In this document: positions 16,694-28,524 of the stretch, piece by piece
Position numbering within the stretch: the stretch's first letter is position 1
Layout: each line of letters opens with the position of its first letter
NCBI RefSeq assembly: GCF_003967075.1
Contig: NZ_AP018666.1
Span: forward strand, 1-64,000
Direction of reading: 5' to 3'
Source: Sphingobium amiense
GTDB lineage: Bacteria > Pseudomonadota > Alphaproteobacteria > Sphingomonadales > Sphingomonadaceae
Length of the DNA stretch: 64,000 nucleotides
The notes under the pieces: model-generated
The model's input: only the letters and a program-made list of their open reading frames with translations
Told to the model about the DNA's origin: nothing
The model's database searches: none
Made by a program: the position numbers and the translations under genes

Positions 16694-18220
16694 ATGGCGT
16701 TATTGAGTGTAATCCGGCGCTGGCATTTCCGGCAGCAGGTTCCGATCCGGGAGATCGAGCGGCGCACTGGTTTGTCGCGCAACACGATCCGCAAGTACCT
16801 GCGGGCGGACACGGTAGAGCCGCAGTTCAAGGTTCCCGAGCGGCCGAGCAAGCTGGACCCGTATGCGGAGAAGCTGTCAGGCTGGCTGCGGATCGAGGCT
16901 GGCAAGTCGCGCAAGCAGCGGCGCACGGCGAAGCAGATGCACGCCGATCTCGTGGTCCTGGGCTATAACGGCTCATACGGGCGCGTTGCGGCCTTCGTGC
17001 GGACCTGGAAGGCCGATCGTCAGCGCGAGCAGCAGACCAGTGGTCGCGGCACGTTCGTGCCGCTGGTCTTTGCGCCGGGCGAGGCGTTCCAGTTCGACTG
17101 GAGCGAGGACTGGGCCTTGCTGGGCGGCAAGCAGACCAAGCTGCAGGTGGCGCACACCAAGCTGTCACACAGCCGCGCCTTCACCGTCCGAGCTTATCTG
17201 CTCCAGACTCACGAGATGCTGTTCGACGCTCTGACCCAGGCCTTCCGGGTGCTGGGCGGCGTGCCGCAGCGCGGGATTTTCGACAACATGAAGACCGCGG
17301 TTGATCGGATCGGCACGGGCAAGGCTCGGCAGGTCAACGCGCGCTTTGCCGCGATGGCCAGTCATTACCTGTTCGAGCCCGAGTTCTGTAACCCGGCTTC
17401 CGGTTGGGAGAAGGGACAGGTCGAGAAGAACGTGCAGGATGCACGGCGCCGGCTGTGGCAACCCATGCCCAGCTTCCCCGACATCGATGCGCTCAACGTC
17501 TGGCTCGAGGAGCAGTGCATCGCGCAATGGGGTCAGATCCAGCATGGCGTCCTGCCCGGCACCATCGCCGATGTGCATGCCGAAGAGGTCGCCAGTCTGA
17601 TGCCGCTGGGCCGGCCCTTCGATGGCTTCGTCGAGCACACCAAGCGGGTATCGCCGACCTGCCTGGTCTCCTTCGAGCGCAATCGCTACAGCGTGCCAGC
17701 CTCTTTCGCCAACCGGCCGGTGAGCCTGCGGGTCTACCCTGACCGGCTCGTCATCGCCGCCGAGGGCCAGGTCCTGTGCGAGCATGGCCGGATCATCGAG
17801 CGGTCCCATGACCAGCCAGGGCGGACCATCTATGACTGGCGGCATTACCTGGCGGTGATCCAGCGCAAGCCTGGCGCCCTGCGCAACGGCGCGCCCTTTG
17901 CCGAGATGCCCGAGGCCTTCCGGCAGTTGCAGGGCTTCCTGCTCAAGCGCCCCGGCGGTGACCGGGAGATGGTGGAGATCCTCGCGCTGGTCCTGCAACA
18001 TGATGAGCAGGCGGTGCTCTGTTCCGTCGAACTGGCGCTGGAAGCTGGCGTGCCGACCAAGACCCATATCCTCAACATCCTCCACCGGCTGCTCGACGGC
18101 AAGCCAACCAGCATCGCCGCCATCGATACCCCACAGGCGTTGAGCCTGCGCCGGGAGCCGAAGGCCAATGTCGCGCGCTATGATACGCTGCGCGGGAAGG
18201 ATCTGCGTCATGCGTCATGA
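16694..18220 (+). CDS. istA: IS21-family transposase IstA
   Basis: This is a 508-residue transposase. A helix-turn-helix ([19 protein letters not shown], about 17-35) precedes the DDE core: D in FQFDWSED, D in [10 protein letters not shown] and E in [14 protein letters not shown] 16694 is used because the frame upstream lies inside the terminal repeats. The gene overlaps istB by 11 bases, as usual for IS21. Confidence 0.92.
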   Translation: MALLSVIRRWHFRQQVPIREIERRTGLSRNTIRKYLRADTVEPQFKVPERPSKLDPYAEKLSGWLRIEAGKSRKQRRTAKQMHADLVVLGYNGSYGRVAAFVRTWKADRQREQQTSGRGTFVPLVFAPGEAFQFDWSEDWALLGGKQTKLQVAHTKLSHSRAFTVRAYLLQTHEMLFDALTQAFRVLGGVPQRGIFDNMKTAVDRIGTGKARQVNARFAAMASHYLFEPEFCNPASGWEKGQVEKNVQDARRRLWQPMPSFPDIDALNVWLEEQCIAQWGQIQHGVLPGTIADVHAEEVASLMPLGRPFDGFVEHTKRVSPTCLVSFERNRYSVPASFANRPVSLRVYPDRLVIAAEGQVLCEHGRIIERSHDQPGRTIYDWRHYLAVIQRKPGALRNGAPFAEMPEAFRQLQGFLLKRPGGDREMVEILALVLQHDEQAVLCSVELALEAGVPTKTHILNILHRLLDGKPTSIAAIDTPQALSLRREPKANVARYDTLRGKDLRHAS

Positions 18221-18980
18221 TCCCGCCAGCGCCGCCGTCATGGTCATGCTGCGCTCCCTCAAGATGTACGGCATGGCCCAGGCCGTCGCTGACCTCATCG
18301 AGCAGGGGGCACCCGCCTTCGATGCGGCCATCCCCATCCTCTCCCAGTTGCTCAAGGCCGAGATGGCCGAGCGCGAGGTTCGGTCCATCGCCTACCAGAT
18401 CAAGGCGGCCCGGTTCCCGGCCTACAAGGACCTGGCCGGCTTCGACTTCGCTTCCAGCGAGGTCAACGAAGCCATGGTCCGCCAGTTGCATCGCGGCGAG
18501 TTTATCGATGGCGCCCATAACGTCGTCCTGATCGGTGGCCCCGGCACCGGCAAGACGCACGTCGCCACCGCACTTGGCGTCCAGGCGGTCGAGCATCACC
18601 GCAAGAAGGTCCGCTTCTTCGCCACCGTCGACCTGGTCAACGCGCTGGAACAGGAAAAGGCCATGAACAAGGCAGGCCAACTGTCCGAACGGCTCCTGCG
18701 CCTCGACCTCGTCATCCTCGACGAGCTCGGATACTTGCCGTTCAGCCCGTCAGGCGGCGCGCTGCTGTTCCACCTGCTGAGCAAGCTTTACGAGCGCACC
18801 AGCGTCGTCATCACCACCAACCTCAGCTTCAGCGAATGGGCTGGCGTGTTCGGTGATGCCAAGATGACAACGGCTCTGCTGGACCGGCTCACCCACCACT
18901 GTCACATCCTCGAGACCGGCAATGACAGCTTTCGGTTCAGGGCCAGCGCCGCGGACCCCAAATCACGAAAGGAAAAATAA
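18210..18980 (+). CDS. istB: IS21-family helper ATPase IstB
   Basis: A 256-residue DnaA/DnaC-like AAA+ ATPase with Walker [10 protein letters not shown], Walker [11 protein letters not shown] and sensor TTNLSFSEW. It assists IstA in target selection and strand transfer. ATG 18210 overlaps the end of istA. It is complete, so copy A should be transposition-competent. Confidence 0.92.
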   Translation: MRHDPASAAVMVMLRSLKMYGMAQAVADLIEQGAPAFDAAIPILSQLLKAEMAEREVRSIAYQIKAARFPAYKDLAGFDFASSEVNEAMVRQLHRGEFIDGAHNVVLIGGPGTGKTHVATALGVQAVEHHRKKVRFFATVDLVNALEQEKAMNKAGQLSERLLRLDLVILDELGYLPFSPSGGALLFHLLSKLYERTSVVITTNLSFSEWAGVFGDAKMTTALLDRLTHHCHILETGNDSFRFRASAADPKSRKEK

Positions 18981-19058
18981 CCCGCTTGACCCACCACCCG
19001 CATAGCGGGACATACCTTCCAACCGGGTCACTTCTCGATGAAAATCCCGGGTCAACTC

Positions 19059-21440
<2,382 letters not shown>

Positions 21441-21479
21441 GTCGGCCCCGACGATCTGCGGCTCCTCCATTAAAGGGCC

Positions 21480-21552
21480 ATCGGTTGTTGGGGTCTCGGC
21501 TACGGGCTTCGGGCTACGCCCTCCGCCCTTCACCGACACCCCAACAACCGAT
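21480..21552 (+). repeat. 15-bp perfect (19/20 imperfect) inverted repeat
   Basis: ATCGGTTGTTGGGGT (21480-21494) pairs with ACCCCAACAACCGAT (21538-21552); extending by five bases gives one mismatch. The spacer is 43 bases and itself partly palindromic (CGGGCTTCGGGCTACGCCCTCCGCCC). It lies between IS copy B and the recombinase fragment. It may be a small non-autonomous repeat or an element terminus. Confidence 0.6.
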
Positions 21553-21585
21553 TCTCATCTTGATTGTCGCTACGCTCGCATCCTG

Positions 21586-22431
21586 TCAGTCGCCGCGCAG
21601 CCGCGCCTGATCGAAAAGCTCCTTGCGATGACGGCGCCCCTATTACCGCATGTGGAGCCGTCCAAACGCGACCGGCTGTTCCTCCACCGCTTCCTCATGA
21701 CGACAGGACGCCTCGAGCGCGAGCATCACGCCGGTCATATCGTGCAGGCCACGTTGCGATCGGCAATGTTGCGCTTCTACGAACGGCATAATGGCGCGAT
21801 CGCCTCCTGGAACGATGCGCATCCGGGCAAGTCCCGTTCCTTGCTTCCCGACTTCTCGCCCAAGCTGTTCCGCAGCAGCATGGCAAGCGCCCACTACACA
21901 GCGTCGCAGGGCGATATCATGGCGGCCAAGGCGGTCCTCAATCATGCGAATGTCGCCACCACCGACATCTATGTCGATGGCGAGGCCGTCCGCCGCCTCG
22001 AACGCGATACGATCGCTCGGCTCCAGTCGCTGATGATCACATGGGTCACCGGCGAGACGCCCGCCCATGACTCGCAACATCAAGGGCCGGATACCAGCGC
22101 GCGGGTGACGGCGCTGTTCGGCCACGACTGCCTTCGACCGGTCGACGGCGGGCAGGCACAGCCTGGCCGCGTGTGCCCGAAACTGGGAGGCTGCCTTGCC
22201 TGTCCAGGCCTAATCGTCCCGATCGACCCGGGTCATCTGGCGCGCATTGTCCAGGCCACCATGCATCTTGAAGCGGCGCGGGAACGCATCGACCCGATCC
22301 GGTTCAGCCTCTTCTATGCCCCCAGCCTTCGGGCGCTGACACAAGACCTGCTGCCGGCGTTCCCGCCCGAAATGATGCCGGACGCGGAACGGCACATACC
22401 CGCCTTGCCGCCGCTGCCGGACCTGGAATAG
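21586..22431 (+). pseudogene. GinB-like tyrosine recombinase, C-terminal fragment
   Basis: About 281 residues. The catalytic C-terminal half remains (PKLFRSSMASAHYTA, VLNHANVATTDIYVDGEAV with the likely Tyr), followed by a Cys block (CPKLGGCLACPGLI) and a tail ending QDLLPAFPPEM. This tail matches the end of the second recombinase of the other element (4533-6320). The first half, with the SAM-like domain and first catalytic Arg, is missing, and an IS21 copy lies immediately upstream, so the IS probably caused the deletion. It is 4 bases from the next recombinase gene. Confidence 0.8.
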
Positions 22432-22435
22432 CCTC

Positions 22436-24238
22436 ATGGCCTCCGTCCCGACATCCACGCCTACCCAACTTCCGGCGCCATTGCTCGGAAACGAAGGCGT
22501 CCCCGCCGCCACGACGTTCAACTGGGGCTTCGAAATGCCGGACGGGAGCCGGTTCACGGACGATCAGTGGACGCCGCTCCGGCACGCCGCCGAACTGTTC
22601 CTGTTCTCGCTGCGGGCCGATCCGCCCGAAGGGCGGATGCCACTTCGCAAGGAAACGGTCGATGGTCACTTCAGCCACATCCGCTTCCTCGTTCGATGGA
22701 TGGCAGCCGAGAACGTCCGATGCTTCAAGGATCTCGATCAAGACGCCGTCGACCGGTTCGTGGCCATGTTGCGCGCCCGTCCCGGCAGGAACGCTTCACG
22801 GCTCTCCCTCAGCACCGCCGAAGGCTATCTCGGCACGATCCGCACGTTCCACATGCAGCGCGACAAGCTGGACGACGCGCCGCTGATGGCGCCGCCTCGC
22901 GCCGGTTCGGTTGGGAAGCGGCACTGGAAACCTTATGGCGGCCATCCCTATACGCCCGACGAGATCGCCGTGCCTCTCATCAGCGGCGCTATGGAACTGC
23001 TCGGTGACCCAGCGGACCAGATACTCGCGCTGCGCGATCGCCTCGAAGATCTGTATGAGAAGTTTCGACAACAGCATCAGGGGCGAAGGCTCCACTGGCA
23101 TATCAGACGCGCCATGTTGGCTGAGCCATGCCCCCACGCGGATCTGTATCCGAATCCGGAATGGCCGCTGCGCCGCCTGACGTTCATGCTCGATCGCCTT
23201 GGCGACGCCTGCTTCGTCGTCATCGCCTATCTCGTTGGCGCGAGAGCCTCCGAAATACTCAGGCTTGAGGAGGGTTGCCTCGAACGGCGCGCGGCCGACG
23301 GAGACGGCGAGGAACACGTCTATCTGGTCGGCACGATCACGAAGACGTCGCTGACGGAACATGGGGACGTCCATCGCTGGCTCGCGCCCGAGCCGGTCCA
23401 GCGGGCGATCCACATCCTCGAACGTCTCTCCGCTCCGCTTCGCGAACTTAGCGGGAAGAGGAACCTCTGGCTCCACCAGCTCGGCCGGGGACGCTCGCCG
23501 CTTCCGACGATGATGCCCGTCGCTCGACTGCGATCACCCATGGTCAATATCCGCTTGAACGAACGACTTGCGCCGTTCCTTGCCTTGCCGGAACACCAAG
23601 GCGGAACCTGGCACCTGACCACCTATCAGGGTCGCAAGACGTTCTCACGGTTCATCGGGCGGCGCGACCGCACCGGCCTGACGGCGCTGCAACGCCATCT
23701 CGGCCATGTCCACCGCGCGATGACCGACCGGGCCTATGTGGGCACCGACTTCGAGCTTGCCCAGCTGATCGACGACCAAGCCGCCGAAGAAACCCGCAAG
23801 GCGCTGGAAGACCTGCTCCTGGCGCCGAACGTCGCCGGGAAGGCGGGCGTCATGCTCTCCGAGCGATCGCCGTTCCGCGGGCGCACGCTATCGAGCGACG
23901 TCGATGGATATATCACCGAGATCCTCGCCGGCACGGATATGCGCCTCGGCGTATGCGACTGGGGCTACTGCCTCTACCGCCGGGAGACCTCCGCTTGCCT
24001 CGGCGGCGAGCGCGAGCCGAACCCGGTGCTTCGCACACAAAGCACCTGCTCGACTTGCGCCAACTTCGCCGTGACCGACCGGCATAGGCCGGTCTGGGAA
24101 GCGCGGCTTGAACGAAACACCGCATTGATCCAGCGCGATGACCTCGATCGCGAGAGCCGAGCACTTGCCGAAGCCCGCATCCAGGAATCTCGCCGTATCC
24201 TCGACCAGCTCGACGAAGGAAATGCCGGTGACGTCTGA
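22436..24238 (+). CDS. GinC-like tyrosine recombinase
   Basis: A complete 600-residue protein. Catalytic-type motifs are AYLVGARASEILRLE (first Arg, about residue 272), HLTTYQGRKTFSRF and LQRHLGHVHRAMTDRAYVG with GH and the candidate Tyr. The C-terminal Cys block (CSTCANFAVTDRHRPVWEARL) matches that of the 741-residue recombinase at 6317-8542. Intact, but its usual partners are absent from this element, so it may act only in trans with the other element's proteins or not at all. Confidence 0.85.
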   Translation: MASVPTSTPTQLPAPLLGNEGVPAATTFNWGFEMPDGSRFTDDQWTPLRHAAELFLFSLRADPPEGRMPLRKETVDGHFSHIRFLVRWMAAENVRCFKDLDQDAVDRFVAMLRARPGRNASRLSLSTAEGYLGTIRTFHMQRDKLDDAPLMAPPRAGSVGKRHWKPYGGHPYTPDEIAVPLISGAMELLGDPADQILALRDRLEDLYEKFRQQHQGRRLHWHIRRAMLAEPCPHADLYPNPEWPLRRLTFMLDRLGDACFVVIAYLVGARASEILRLEEGCLERRAADGDGEEHVYLVGTITKTSLTEHGDVHRWLAPEPVQRAIHILERLSAPLRELSGKRNLWLHQLGRGRSPLPTMMPVARLRSPMVNIRLNERLAPFLALPEHQGGTWHLTTYQGRKTFSRFIGRRDRTGLTALQRHLGHVHRAMTDRAYVGTDFELAQLIDDQAAEETRKALEDLLLAPNVAGKAGVMLSERSPFRGRTLSSDVDGYITEILAGTDMRLGVCDWGYCLYRRETSACLGGEREPNPVLRTQSTCSTCANFAVTDRHRPVWEARLERNTALIQRDDLDRESRALAEARIQESRRILDQLDEGNAGDV

Positions 24239-24686
24239 ATCTGACCTATCCACCCCGCAGGCCCGTCGCCGGGCGAACACCAATGCACGTCTGCGCGAAG
24301 CCCTTGGCGTCCTTGCCAAAGACCCGTCCGCCGCGCCAACGGTCGCCGCTCTTGCACGAGCAGCCGGGGTCGGCCGCAACATCATCTATACGCACCATGC
24401 CGACGTTCTTGACGCCCTGCGCGAGCTTCAATCGCAACGTGAGGGCGCCACTGAAATGGCCGCCGGCGATGCCGATCGCACACGCTCTGCTCTTCGGCAC
24501 GTGGAAGCCAAGAACATCGCCCTCGCAACACATAATGCCAGCCTGCTGAAGCGCGCCCTCGAGGCCGAACAGCGCGCGGAGCGCCTTGAACGCCGCAACG
24601 CGCAACTCGTGCAGGAACTCGATCGGATACGCCTGCCCGTCCCTATCCGCATCAACGCCGAAGCGCCCGATCCCTCCACTGCCTGA
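24222..24686 (+). CDS. GinD/TnpC-like helix-turn-helix protein
   Basis: The 154-residue protein starts at ATG 24222 (behind GAAGGAA), overlapping the recombinase gene by 17 bases. A TetR-like helix-turn-helix (VAALARAAGVGRNIIYTHHA, about 44-63) is followed by a long coiled coil (about 85-135). Size, position and overlap match the fourth gene of ginABCD operons and TnpC of Tn554, which assist recombination. The other element in this window lacks this gene. Confidence 0.78.
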   Translation: MPVTSESDLSTPQARRRANTNARLREALGVLAKDPSAAPTVAALARAAGVGRNIIYTHHADVLDALRELQSQREGATEMAAGDADRTRSALRHVEAKNIALATHNASLLKRALEAEQRAERLERRNAQLVQELDRIRLPVPIRINAEAPDPSTA

Positions 24687-24781
24687 AGGCGGTCACGCCC
24701 TAATCGGGCGTCTTGGAAGGGGAGGAGGACTGGGGATGTCGGAAATGCGGGCTTTGCGCAGCCAATACGACAGGTCGATGC

Positions 24782-24795
24782 AGACCTAATGCTCG
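24782..24795 (+). repeat. Right junction: terminal repeat AGACCTAA plus direct repeat TGCTCG
   Basis: AGACCTAA (24782-24789) is the exact inverse of the left end. TGCTCG (24790-24795) repeats the left host junction exactly. Coding for the PAPS-reductase-like gene resumes at 24796. Confidence 0.85.
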
Positions 24796-25392
24796 CTCAA
24801 ATGGAAGGTGGCGCCGCAAGACGCTTTCCTGAAGCAATGGGCACCGGCTCGCGCCGCATGGGCGAATGGGCAGAAGGTCGAGCGGCTGATCGGCTACGAC
24901 ACGTCGCCCTCCGATTCCCGGCGTCATGCCCATGCTGCCGGGCTGGACGATCCGCTGTTCCAGTGCCGCTATCCGCTGCGCGAATGGAACTGGACGCGCG
25001 ATCGCTGCATCGCCCGGATCGAGGCCGCCGGTCTCCCGGTGCCGCCCAAGTCGAGCTGCTTCTTCTGCGGCGCCATCCGGCCCGATGAAGTACGCGCCCT
25101 GCCGGCGTGGTGCCTTCGCTTGATTGTCCTGATTGAGGCCCGCGCCGAACCGCGCCTGCGCACCGTCGAGGGATTGTGGCGCCGATCGACCAGGACCCGG
25201 CCCGGCAGGATCACCGATTTCATCCGCGCCGAGCGGCTGCTCCCCGAGGCCGAGATCGACGCGATCCGTCGCGATGCGCCGACCGATCTCATCCGTTTCC
25301 AGGACGCCGCCAGCATCGTGCCGATCGCCGAGCGGCCGACGATGGAAGAATGGATCGCGAGTTTCAACGCCGGCTTGATGGAGGCAGCATGA
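24796..25392 (+). pseudogene. PAPS-reductase-like protein, 3' part of the split gene
   Basis: This encodes 198 residues from LKWKVAPQDAFLKQW to the stop. It includes the Cys pair motif SSCFFCGAIRPDEV and an acidic C-terminal helix. It is in exact frame with 15073-15438 once the element and one TGCTCG are removed (320 residues in total). The downstream gene at 25389 overlaps its stop by ATGA, showing that this was once the upstream member of an operon. Expression of that operon may now rely on promoters inside the mobile element. Confidence 0.88.
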
Positions 25393-25739
25393 CCAGCACC
25401 ATATCCCGGATCGCCGAGCTCAATGACCGCGTGCGGCTCGGCCTCGATCGAAACGCGCGGATCGTGATGACGGCGACCTGTCTCGCCACATTGGCAGGCG
25501 GCGACCGCATCGTCAGCGAAGCCGTCGCCCAGGCCGCGGTACTCGCGGCCGTCCGGCGCTACGAATTCAAGCCTGATGACGGCCCGGAACGCAACTACGG
25601 GCAGTTCGAGCTCGAGGGTCACATCGTCTGCTTTCGCATCGATTATTACGATCCCTCGCTCGAATGGGGCTCGGAAGATCCTGCCGACGCCGCGGTGACC
25701 GTCCGTGTCCTGACGATCATGCTCCCCTGCGACGATTGA
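25389..25739 (+). CDS. DUF3768-family protein
   Basis: The 116-residue protein (MTSTISRIAELNDRVRLGLDRN...) matches the DUF3768 pattern, with the conserved IAELND start, GQFELEGHIVCFRIDYYD core and a C-terminal VLTIMLP strand. Members are small plasmid proteins of unknown function in Alphaproteobacteria. The start overlaps the previous stop by ATGA, which fixes it at 25389 rather than further upstream. Confidence 0.85.
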   Translation: MTSTISRIAELNDRVRLGLDRNARIVMTATCLATLAGGDRIVSEAVAQAAVLAAVRRYEFKPDDGPERNYGQFELEGHIVCFRIDYYDPSLEWGSEDPADAAVTVRVLTIMLPCDD

Positions 25740-25772
25740 GCCGATCAGTCGCCTCGCCAATTTCCAACCAAA

Positions 25773-25979
25773 ATGGAGGTAATCTTGCGCCGCATCACAC
25801 CCGCGACGTCCGAGGACGGACAAGCCATTGCGATTGCCGTTGAACGCCTGCGCGAAGCCCGTAACCTGCTGCGCAGGGCGGGCGCGCGCCGCGCGGCATC
25901 GGCAGCAGGTCAGGCCATCAACAGCGCCGAAGGCGCCGCGCGGCACGTCGCGCACAGAATGCGGAGGACACACGCATGA
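25773..25979 (+). CDS. Small basic hypothetical protein
   Basis: A 68-residue Arg/Ala-rich helical protein (EDGQAIAIAVERLREARNLL). ATG 25773 overlaps its own GGAGG; a TTG at 25785 placed behind GGAGGT is an alternative start giving MRRITPATSEDG. Its stop overlaps the next gene by ATGA, supporting reality. Function unknown. Confidence 0.6.
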   Translation: MEVILRRITPATSEDGQAIAIAVERLREARNLLRRAGARRAASAAGQAINSAEGAARHVAHRMRRTHA

Positions 25980-26305
25980 GCAGGCACATTCTCCCGCCCA
26001 AGGCCGGCCATCCCGACGTCATCTGCGCGGCGGTAGGCTGGGACCGACCGCTCCAGACCTATTATGCTCAGGTGTGCTTTCGCACCGATGATGAGCCCGA
26101 TGAAGGGGAAGCGCTGATCTGGCGGGGCACGGAACCGGGCGAGCTTCCCACGCCCGAGGCCGCGATCGCCGTTATCACGCCCTATGCGGAAATCCCGCCG
26201 AGGCTTGCCGAACAGCTCCTCGCCGACATGACCGCGACGATCGGCGAGAAGGATGGCCGGCACCAGGCCGAGGTCAAGCGGCGGCTGTTCGGCTCGATTC
26301 ATTAG
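25976..26305 (+). CDS. Hypothetical plasmid protein
   Basis: A 109-residue protein (MSRHILPPKAGHPDVICAAVGWDRPLQ start) with a mixed alpha/beta pattern and no recognised domain. Its start overlaps the small gene upstream by ATGA, so both are likely co-translated. Similar proteins occur in DUF3768/DUF736 neighbourhoods. Confidence 0.65.
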   Translation: MSRHILPPKAGHPDVICAAVGWDRPLQTYYAQVCFRTDDEPDEGEALIWRGTEPGELPTPEAAIAVITPYAEIPPRLAEQLLADMTATIGEKDGRHQAEVKRRLFGSIH

Positions 26306-26378
26306 GATCGGGCCGTTCGAGGCAGAAACGCTTGCGCCCGGGTGTCGCCTCGATACCCTCTGCGCGCGGAGAAAACCG

Positions 26379-26699
26379 ATGACGTCCGTACCGACAGATT
26401 ATGATTCCGCCCGTGCGGCGCTGACACGGCTTATCCCGCTCGCCATGGGCGACACCGGGCAGGCGCGCCGCGTCGCGAACTTTCTGATGGCCTGGTGGAA
26501 TGGCCCGGAGCTTGGTCATTTCGAGATCGCCGACATGTTCGGCCTCGACATCGACGTGGCAAACGACATCACGAGCGTGATCGGCTTTCTCGGCCAGAAC
26601 GACCGCGGCGCCGTCTATATCGACGGTCTCGGTTTCGCCGAAGAGATGCAGGATGTCATTGCCCTGTGGCGGCCATCGGCAAGCGCTCCCCAGACTTGA
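26379..26699 (+). CDS. DUF7673-like hypothetical protein
   Basis: The 106-residue protein contains LTRLIPLAMGDTGQARRVA followed by FLMAWWNGPELGHFEIADM, a signature I recall from a small family on alphaproteobacterial plasmids (DUF7673; name from memory). ATG 26379 gives MTSVPTDYDSARAAL. A stretch of GC-rich sequence without a gene separates it from the next gene. Function unknown. Confidence 0.65.
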   Translation: MTSVPTDYDSARAALTRLIPLAMGDTGQARRVANFLMAWWNGPELGHFEIADMFGLDIDVANDITSVIGFLGQNDRGAVYIDGLGFAEEMQDVIALWRPSASAPQT

Positions 26700-26862
26700 C
26701 ACGCATCGCGTGATTGCGAGGCCCTGAAGTACCCGACGGCGCCGAAGTGGCGCGTCGGAGCGGCGCTGGCGCGCCTTACTCGGCCGAACGGCCGAGGAGA
26801 GGAGCGGGTGAGAGAAGGTGTTCGGACAAGGGGTTCGAGCGCACTTTCTCAGGAGACTTCCC

Positions 26863-27375
26863 ATGAACATCGGCACCATCACCCAGAACGCCAGCGGCAC
26901 CTACACCGGCAAAATCTCGACGCTCACGGTCGCGATCGTCATCGCCCTTCGCACCGTCCATTCCGCCAATCCGCGTGCGCCCAAGTTCGAGATCCTCGCG
27001 CTCTCGGCGGCACGCCAGTGGGTCCAGGTCGGCTCACTGTTCGAGCTGGCGTCCAATGCGACCGGCGAAATGTTCCTCAACGGCAAGATCGAGGATCCCA
27101 GCCTCGACAAGCCGCTCTACATCTCGGCGTTCCGTCAGGACGACGGCTCGTACAACATCGTCTGGTCGCGTCCCAACCGCCGCCGCGATGCGCCGACCGA
27201 CACCGCCCCGGCCGACGACAGCCTGCCGCCGCTGCCCGGTGCGGACGAGCCGGCCAAGCCGAACGGCCTCGCCGGTACGGATGGCCTGGGTGAATCCTCG
27301 GCCGAGGGCGCGTTCGGCGGCGAGCCCGCGCAGGGCAATGGCCGCCGTCGCCGCACGCCCGAGATGGCCGACTGA
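26863..27375 (+). CDS. DUF736-family protein with long disordered tail
   Basis: The 170-residue protein has an N-terminal DUF736 domain (about 1-105), with the diagnostic MNIGTITQNASGTYTGKI start and the LYISAFRQDDGSYNIVWSRP end. A low-complexity Pro/Ala/Gly tail (110-170) ends in RRRRTPEMAD. AGGAGA lies just before ATG 26863. DUF736 genes are near-universal in alphaproteobacterial conjugative plasmids beside SSB and DUF2493 genes. The molecular role is unknown. Confidence 0.9.
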   Translation: MNIGTITQNASGTYTGKISTLTVAIVIALRTVHSANPRAPKFEILALSAARQWVQVGSLFELASNATGEMFLNGKIEDPSLDKPLYISAFRQDDGSYNIVWSRPNRRRDAPTDTAPADDSLPPLPGADEPAKPNGLAGTDGLGESSAEGAFGGEPAQGNGRRRRTPEMAD

Positions 27376-27528
27376 CGATCCTCTCTCCCTGCCGCGCGCG
27401 TCCCTCCGGCGCGCGGCAACCCCGCAGGGCTCGTTTGCCTCACGGCAAGCGGGCCCTGCCTTCGTTTCCCTGTGACCGTGTCCTCAGCTATCGTCCTCGC
27501 GCGCGCGACAGAGAGGACTTGAAATTTA

Positions 27529-27552
27529 TCCGGAAACTCCGTACTTTCCGGA
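27529..27552 (+). promoter_or_regulatory. Palindromic operator upstream of the toxin-antitoxin pair
   Basis: TCCGGAAA (27529-27536) and TTTCCGGA (27545-27552) form a perfect 8-bp inverted repeat with an 8-base spacer, directly in front of the AGGAGA ribosome site and ATG 27566. This is the expected place for antitoxin autorepression. Confidence 0.7.
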
Positions 27553-27565
27553 CAGGAGAATCACC

Positions 27566-27826
27566 ATGCCCCAGACTGTCAGTTCCGTTGAGGCGTCAAA
27601 GGCCTTCGGCCGCATCAGCCGCCAGGCGCTGGTTGCGCCCCTTACCATCACGCATCATGGCCACGATAGCCTCGTGTTGATGTCGGCCGCCGAATATCAG
27701 CGGCTCAAGCGGCGCGATCGCGAGGTCTTCACGTTGACTGACGTGCCGGAGGAAATCGTGGAGGGGGTTCGAGCGGCGCGAGCGCCGGCAGAAGCCGCTG
27801 CCTTCGATCACGAGGTCGAGTCCTGA
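27566..27826 (+). CDS. Phd/YefM-family antitoxin
   Basis: The 86-residue protein has a typical Phd/YefM N-terminus (MPQTVSSVEASKAFGRISRQ) followed by PLTITHHGHDSLVLMSAAEYQRLKRRD, the usual DNA-binding and dimer fold. The C-terminal 30 residues (EEIVEGVRAARAPAEAAAF) would bind the toxin. It is the first gene after the operator at 27529 and ends 3 bases before the toxin GTG. Confidence 0.88.
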   Translation: MPQTVSSVEASKAFGRISRQALVAPLTITHHGHDSLVLMSAAEYQRLKRRDREVFTLTDVPEEIVEGVRAARAPAEAAAFDHEVES

Positions 27827-27829
27827 CGA

Positions 27830-28267
27830 GTGCAAATTCCCGATCCAGTTCCCGGCCTAGTAATTCGCTACTCGTATCTCTGGAGCCATGAAGCAAAGGC
27901 AGGTCACGAAGAAGGCAGCAAAGACCGTCCCTGCGCCGTGCTGCTCGCGACGACAAATAAGGCAGGCGCCAAGATGGTCACCATCCTGCCAGTGACCCAT
28001 ACGCCGCCGTCCGACACGAGCCTTGCCGTTGAAATTCCGCACGCGACGAAGGTTCGTCTCGGGCTCGATGATGATCGCTCGTGGGTCGTCCTCACGGAGC
28101 TCAACTATTTTCAATGGCCCGGGCCCGATCTTCGGACGGTGCCCGGAGATCCATTGGGCGAGGTTGCATACGGTCAGCTTCCAACCGCCTTCTACGAAAC
28201 CATCCGCACCCGCTGGCTCGCCGCCTACGACGCCGGCAAGGTCACGCAGGTCAAGCGTACCTCCTGA
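27830..28267 (+). CDS. PemK/MazF-like toxin
   Basis: The 145-residue protein starts at GTG 27830, three bases after the antitoxin. It has an SH3-like pattern: PVPGLVIRYSYLW, KDRPCAVLLATT, ILPVTHTPP, and RSWVVLTELNYFQWPGPDLR. This is a plasmid family usually annotated as PemK/MazF-like growth inhibitor. If correct it is an mRNA interferase neutralised by the upstream Phd-like protein. The pairing of a Phd antitoxin with a PemK-like toxin is a known mix. Catalytic residues were not verified. Confidence 0.75.
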   Translation: MQIPDPVPGLVIRYSYLWSHEAKAGHEEGSKDRPCAVLLATTNKAGAKMVTILPVTHTPPSDTSLAVEIPHATKVRLGLDDDRSWVVLTELNYFQWPGPDLRTVPGDPLGEVAYGQLPTAFYETIRTRWLAAYDAGKVTQVKRTS

Positions 28268-28332
28268 CCAGTATCGGCCGCGCCCGCATTTGCCACGCGG
28301 CGCGGATCATCGCGACTTCGGAGTGAGAACAC

Positions 28333-28524
28333 ATGGGAACGAACCAGCGGCACGGCAATCGGGCGGTGAGCACGGCCGAGACCTTGAGCGACAAGCAGCG
28401 GGCCGATCTCGCGGGCGCGCGACCTACGGACGAAGAGATCGCCGCCGACCGATGGGCTGATGAGCATGATACCGCGCGCGAAAGGTCCCGCCGCGCGAAA
28501 CTCCGTCTGCCATTTCGCGCCTGA
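28333..28524 (+). CDS. Small hypothetical protein
   Basis: A 63-residue, highly charged protein (TLSDKQRADLAGARPTDEEIAADRWADEHD) with a GGAG ribosome site 11 bases before ATG 28333. It resembles small Arg/Glu-rich plasmid proteins; no domain is recognised. It lies 65 bases behind the toxin gene. Confidence 0.5.
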   Translation: MGTNQRHGNRAVSTAETLSDKQRADLAGARPTDEEIAADRWADEHDTARERSRRAKLRLPFRA

